A DNA stretch of 64,000 bases from Nocardioides daeguensis (lineage in GTDB: Bacteria; Actinomycetota; Actinomycetes; Propionibacteriales; Nocardioidaceae). The notes beneath the pieces are model-generated. The model ran no database searches. It was not told the origin of the DNA and saw only the letters and a program-made list of their open reading frames with translations. Both the position numbers and the translations under genes were made by a program. Positions 60,916 to 64,000 of this stretch are shown in pieces (positions within the stretch are counted from its first letter, which is position 1; every line of letters starts with the position of its first letter). Where the stretch lies: contig NZ_JAHTKU010000016.1 of assembly GCF_019192965.1 (NCBI RefSeq), positions 1-64,000 on the forward strand. Reading direction: 5' to 3'.

Positions 60916-62001
60916 ATGGGTTCGGTTCGAGTAGCGATCGCCGGCGTGGGCAACTGCGCCACGTCCCTCATCCAGGGCGTGCAGTACTACCGGGGCGCCG
61001 ATGCCGCGAGCACCGTCCCGGGGCTCATGCACGTCCAGTTCGGCGACTACCACGTGAGCGACGTTGAGTTCGTCGCCGCGTTCGACGTCGACGACAAGAA
61101 GGTCGGCAAGGACCTGTCCGAGGCCATCAACGCCTCGGAGAACAACACCATCAAGATCGCCGACGTCCCGACGCTGGGCGTCGAGGTCCAGCGCGGCCCG
61201 ACGCTCGACGGTCTCGGCAAGTACTACCGGATGACCATCGAGGAGTCCGGCGCCGAGCCGGTCGACGTCGTCCAGGTGCTCAAGGACGCCAAGGTCGACG
61301 TCCTCGTCTCCTACCTGCCGGTGGGCTCCGAGGAGGCCGACAAGTTCTACGCCCAGTGCGCGATCGACGCGGGTGTCGCCTTCGTCAACGCCCTGCCCGT
61401 CTTCATCGCCTCCGACCCGGTCTGGGCCAAGAAGTTCGAGGACGCCGGCGTCCCGATCGTCGGTGACGACATCAAGTCGCAGGTCGGCGCCACCATCACC
61501 CACCGCGTGATGGCGAAGCTGTTCGAGGACCGCGGCGTCGTGCTGGACCGCACCTACCAGCTCAACGTCGGCGGCAACATGGACTTCAAGAACATGCTCG
61601 AGCGCGAGCGCCTGGAGTCGAAGAAGATCTCCAAGACCCAGGCCGTCACGTCGAACCTCAACGGCCCGCTGGCCGGCGTGGGTGCCGACGACCGCAACGT
61701 CCACATCGGCCCGTCCGACTACGTCGCGTGGCTCGACGACCGCAAGTGGGCCTACGTCCGCCTCGAGGGTCGCGCCTTCGGTGACGTCCCGCTCAACCTC
61801 GAGTACAAGCTCGAGGTCTGGGACTCCCCGAACTCGGCCGGCATCATCATCGACGCCGTCCGCGCCGCCAAGATCGCCAAGGACCGCGGCATCGGCGGCC
61901 CGATCATCCCCGCCTCGGCGTACCTCATGAAGAGCCCGCCGGTGCAGATCGAGGACACCGAGGGCCGCGCCCAGCTCGAGGCCTTCATCAAGGGCGTGTG
62001 A
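60916..62001 (+). CDS. ino1: Myo-inositol-1-phosphate synthase (inositol-3-phosphate synthase)
   Basis: 361 residues. [18 protein letters not shown] (residues 10-27) is the NAD-binding start; conserved [21 protein letters not shown] and [12 protein letters not shown] follow. It makes L-myo-inositol-1-phosphate from glucose-6-phosphate for mycothiol, phosphatidylinositol and related lipids. AAGGAAGGAA precedes ATG 60916. Typical actinobacterial length. Confidence 0.96.
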   Translation: MGSVRVAIAGVGNCATSLIQGVQYYRGADAASTVPGLMHVQFGDYHVSDVEFVAAFDVDDKKVGKDLSEAINASENNTIKIADVPTLGVEVQRGPTLDGLGKYYRMTIEESGAEPVDVVQVLKDAKVDVLVSYLPVGSEEADKFYAQCAIDAGVAFVNALPVFIASDPVWAKKFEDAGVPIVGDDIKSQVGATITHRVMAKLFEDRGVVLDRTYQLNVGGNMDFKNMLERERLESKKISKTQAVTSNLNGPLAGVGADDRNVHIGPSDYVAWLDDRKWAYVRLEGRAFGDVPLNLEYKLEVWDSPNSAGIIIDAVRAAKIAKDRGIGGPIIPASAYLMKSPPVQIEDTEGRAQLEAFIKGV

Positions 62002-62037
62002 CCGAGCGAGGAACGAGCTCGGTCACCACGACGCCCG

Positions 62038-62094
62038 CAGGTTGAGCAAGCCCCGCGACTGAGGAACGAAGTCGCGACGGGCGCGTCGAAACCA
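62038..62094. repeat. Diverged GGTTGAG...TCGAAACC repeat
   Basis: AGGTTGAGCAAGCCCCGCGACTGAGG ... GCGTCGAAACCAGG is a diverged copy of the 5477-type repeat. It includes an inner GTCGCGAC-like pairing (CGCGACT/AGTCGCG). It lies between ino1 and the convergent nuclease-fold gene. Confidence 0.6.
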
Positions 62095-62123
62095 GGTGAG
62101 GGACCTCGAGTCCACACCACCCG

Positions 62124-62158
62124 CATCGCCCCGTTTCGGACACCGAACCGGGGCGATG
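62124..62158. terminator. Strong hairpin terminator between convergent genes
   Basis: CATCGCCCCGTTTCGG (62124-62139), a 3-base loop ACA, and CCGAACCGGGGCGATG (62143-62158) pair over 16 bp with one G-T. It lies 17 bp before the stop of the endonuclease/phosphatase-fold gene and downstream of ino1, so it can serve both. Confidence 0.75.
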
Positions 62159-62175
62159 TGCATTTCACCTCCAGG

Positions 62176-63174
62176 TCACCCGCAGGCCGGCGGCGGCTGG
62201 AGCTGCATCCGGGTCCACACGGCCCGGTGGTCGGAGACGGCCGAGAACAGCACCTCGGCCTGGACCGGGGTGAACCAGCCGTCGTGGAGGATGAAGTCGA
62301 TCCGGCTGCCGGGTCGCTCGGCGGGGACGGTGGCGCCCTTGCCGGAGCCGACCGCCCACGAGTCGCCGAGGCCGGAGCGCTTGAGGATCGCGATCGGGCG
62401 CGAGTCGGGGCCGGTGTTGAGGTCGCCGCCGAAGAGCTTGGGCAGCGGGTCGGCGGCCATCAGTCCGACCACCTTCTTCGCCTGGACCCGGCGCGCCTCG
62501 CGGCTGCGGTGGTCGAAGTGGCTGGCATAGACGCTGACCGGTACGCCGCCCACGTCGAGCTGGGCGTGCAGCAGCCCGCGCAGCTCCTTGCCGCCCGCCA
62601 TCGGCAGGTGGGTGTTGGTGGCGGCCGCGATCGGGAACCGGGTCAGGATCGCGTTGCCGCGGGGTCCGGCGCCGGTGTTGCGCGAGTTGCCGCCGTAAAC
62701 GTGGTGGAGGCCGGTCTTGGCCCCCAGCACCGCCGCCTGGTCGAGGTCGCCGCTGACCGGTCGGGCCTTGTCGACCTCCTGGAGCAGGACCACGTCGGGC
62801 TGCCAGGCGCGGATCTCCCGGGCGATCCGGTTCAGCTCGATCCGGCCGGTGTGGCTGGTGCCGAAGTGGATGTTGAACGTGAGGACCGTGAGCTGGACCG
62901 GCGCGCGGGCCGGGCAGGTCGGCGCCGGGAGCGTCGGGACGGGCGGCAGCGGCTCGGTCCGGGTGGGCGTGGAGCCCGAGGACGGCGGCGGGGGGACGGT
63001 GCTGCCCGGCGCGCTGGGACGACCGCCCGGGGCGTCGCCGCCGTCCGGCAACAGCAGCACGACGGCCACGCCGACCAGGACGAGCAGCACGACCGCGAGG
63101 GTCGCGATCGTCGTCGCCCGGCTCGTGGCGGGGACCGCCGCGGGCCGCGGGCGCGGGGGACGGTCCTGGCTCAC
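62176..63174 (-). CDS. Membrane-anchored endonuclease/exonuclease/phosphatase-family protein
   Basis: 332 residues. Short basic tail, one membrane helix (24-43), Pro/Ser linker (to about 95), then an EEP domain: LTVLTFNIHFGTS, VVLLQEVDKA, GNAILTRFP, SHFDHRSREAR, FGGDLNTGPDSRP, SDHRAVW. These give E, D, N, H metal and catalytic residues. Could cleave lipids, nucleic acids or phosphates outside the cell; substrate unknown. Confidence 0.9.
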   Translation of the reverse strand: MSQDRPPRPRPAAVPATSRATTIATLAVVLLVLVGVAVVLLLPDGGDAPGGRPSAPGSTVPPPPSSGSTPTRTEPLPPVPTLPAPTCPARAPVQLTVLTFNIHFGTSHTGRIELNRIAREIRAWQPDVVLLQEVDKARPVSGDLDQAAVLGAKTGLHHVYGGNSRNTGAGPRGNAILTRFPIAAATNTHLPMAGGKELRGLLHAQLDVGGVPVSVYASHFDHRSREARRVQAKKVVGLMAADPLPKLFGGDLNTGPDSRPIAILKRSGLGDSWAVGSGKGATVPAERPGSRIDFILHDGWFTPVQAEVLFSAVSDHRAVWTRMQLQPPPACG

Positions 63175-63204
63175 GCGCCTATGAGACCAGAGGAGCGGTC
63201 AGGA

Positions 63205-63687
63205 TCAGGCCTCGGCCTCGGCCTTGATCCGCTCGAGGGTCTGCCGCATGCCGCGGCGCAGCTCGTCGGTGAACGGCTCCTGGCCGCCCAGGACGACCTT
63301 GGTGAGCAGCATCGAGACGCCGGAGATGCCGTCGGGGGTCTCGCGGCGCTCGGTCAGCCGGGTGCCGCCGTCGGCCGTCGCCTCGAGCTCGAAGGACCAG
63401 ATGGTCCGGTTCTCGCGGATCCGGAAGGCGAAGTCGCCCGGCGTCGCACCGGCCGGGGGCTGGAAGCGGACGACCTTGCCGGCGGTCGGCCAACGCTTGA
63501 TGCCCTGCTTGTTGAGGTTGGTGAAGGTGGCGCCCTTCTTGACCACGCCGCCCTTCACCGTCGACTTCACGACCTGCGGGCTCCACTTCGCCATCGCCGG
63601 GATGTCGGTGACCAGGCTCCACACCTTGTCGACGGGAGCGGAGATCTCGATCGAGTCCTCGATGAGCTTCTCGTAGGTGTCAGCCAT
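63205..63687 (-). CDS. SRPBCC (START-like) protein
   Basis: 160 residues: beta-strand start IEDSIEISAPVDKVWSLVTDIPAMAKWSP, then an antiparallel sheet and a long C-terminal helix (GMRQTLERIKAEAEA). SRPBCC domains bind hydrophobic ligands, act as cyclases or carriers. No catalytic set is recognisable. ATG 63687 chosen as the domain start. Confidence 0.85.
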   Translation of the reverse strand: MADTYEKLIEDSIEISAPVDKVWSLVTDIPAMAKWSPQVVKSTVKGGVVKKGATFTNLNKQGIKRWPTAGKVVRFQPPAGATPGDFAFRIRENRTIWSFELEATADGGTRLTERRETPDGISGVSMLLTKVVLGGQEPFTDELRRGMRQTLERIKAEAEA

Positions 63688-63828
63688 GGCGATTGCCTTC
63701 CGTGGGAACAGGGCGGTTGCGGGCAACCTACCCGCAGGTAGCAGACCGGCGGTATGTGACCCCCCGCACAGCCTGCGACGTCCGATTGCCGCCAGACCGG
63801 CGCCCTCCCGCCGCGCGAGGCTGGAGGC

Positions 63829-64000
63829 ATGACGACAACGACGATGAACCCGAGGGTCGCCCTCGTCACCGGCGGCAACCGCGGCCTCGGCCTCGCGACG
63901 GCGCGCAGCCTCGGACGGAAGGGCGTGAGCGTCGTGATCGGCGCGCGGGACGCGGAGCGTTCGCACCAGGCCGTCCTCGGCCTGCGGTCGGCGGGGGTGT
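63829..64000 (+). CDS. SDR-family oxidoreductase, 3'-truncated by window end
   Basis: First 57 residues: VALVTGGNRGLGLATARSLGRKG carries the TGGxxGxG NAD(P)-binding motif (near residue 15) of short-chain dehydrogenases/reductases, followed by VVIGARDAERS, suggestive of NADPH preference. GGAGGC lies before ATG 63829. The rest of the gene is outside the window, so substrate is unknown. Confidence 0.85.
   Translation, partial: MTTTTMNPRVALVTGGNRGLGLATARSLGRKGVSVVIGARDAERSHQAVLGLRSAGV

Overview
The window is very GC-rich DNA with frequent GTG and TTG starts, four-base ATGA/GTGA gene overlaps, a myo-inositol-1-phosphate synthase (first step towards mycothiol) and a rpsF-ssb-rpsR-rplI-dnaB block. 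This fits a high-GC actinobacterium. The dispersed GGTTGAGG...CCTCGAAACC repeats and the overall gene style resemble Nocardioides or a relative; the genus is an inference from style, not a database result. No rRNA, tRNA, CRISPR, prophage or transposase gene was recognised.

Layout. 1-5.5 kb: a copper block (CsoR repressor, CopZ chaperone, a secreted His-rich protein, CopA ATPase), with a divergent DHA2-type exporter and two CsoR-like operators between them. 5.5-5.8 kb: a tandem-repeat patch. 5.8-16.3 kb: a VOC protein, DUF2784, a NarL-type two-component system, a translationally coupled VanX-like dipeptidase / alanine racemase / D-Ala ligase operon, a lipoprotein, and an OmpR-type regulator with a histidine kinase fused to a DUF4153-like membrane domain. 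16.3-21.9 kb: a CynX-like exporter, a CAP protein, and a GDT1-type manganese exporter operon preceded by a yybP-ykoY-type riboswitch with a visible terminator/antiterminator. 21.9-27.3 kb: an arsenic cluster with two ArsR operators, an ArsO-like flavoprotein, an MFS protein, OsmC, an ArsR-ArsC fusion, an aquaporin and a stand-alone ArsC; no ArsB or Acr3 is visible.

27.3-43 kb is mixed accessory and metabolic DNA: an acyl-CoA hydratase/hydrolase, an orphan MbcA/ParS-like protein, SulP with a divergent MerR, TetR regulators, a DrrAB exporter with its MerR, VOC proteins, a TetR/MFS pair joined by an apparent deletion, two LuxR-type regulators and a lone ABC-2 permease. 43-50 kb is the conserved replication/ribosome block (dnaB, rplI, rpsR, ssb, rpsF) interrupted by a MATE exporter and lipoproteins. 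50-64 kb carries cell-envelope functions (FHA-protease, FemAB transferase with a PLP racemase-like partner, GT87 glycosyltransferase, class A PBP), endonuclease IV, a PadR regulator with ino1, and secreted or small metabolic proteins. An SDR gene is cut by the window end.

Three copies of a 53-bp palindrome, several long perfect palindromes and strong bidirectional terminator hairpins are spread through the window. Positions 1-57 and 47,878-47,990 contain long C/G homopolymer runs that should be treated as uncertain sequence.
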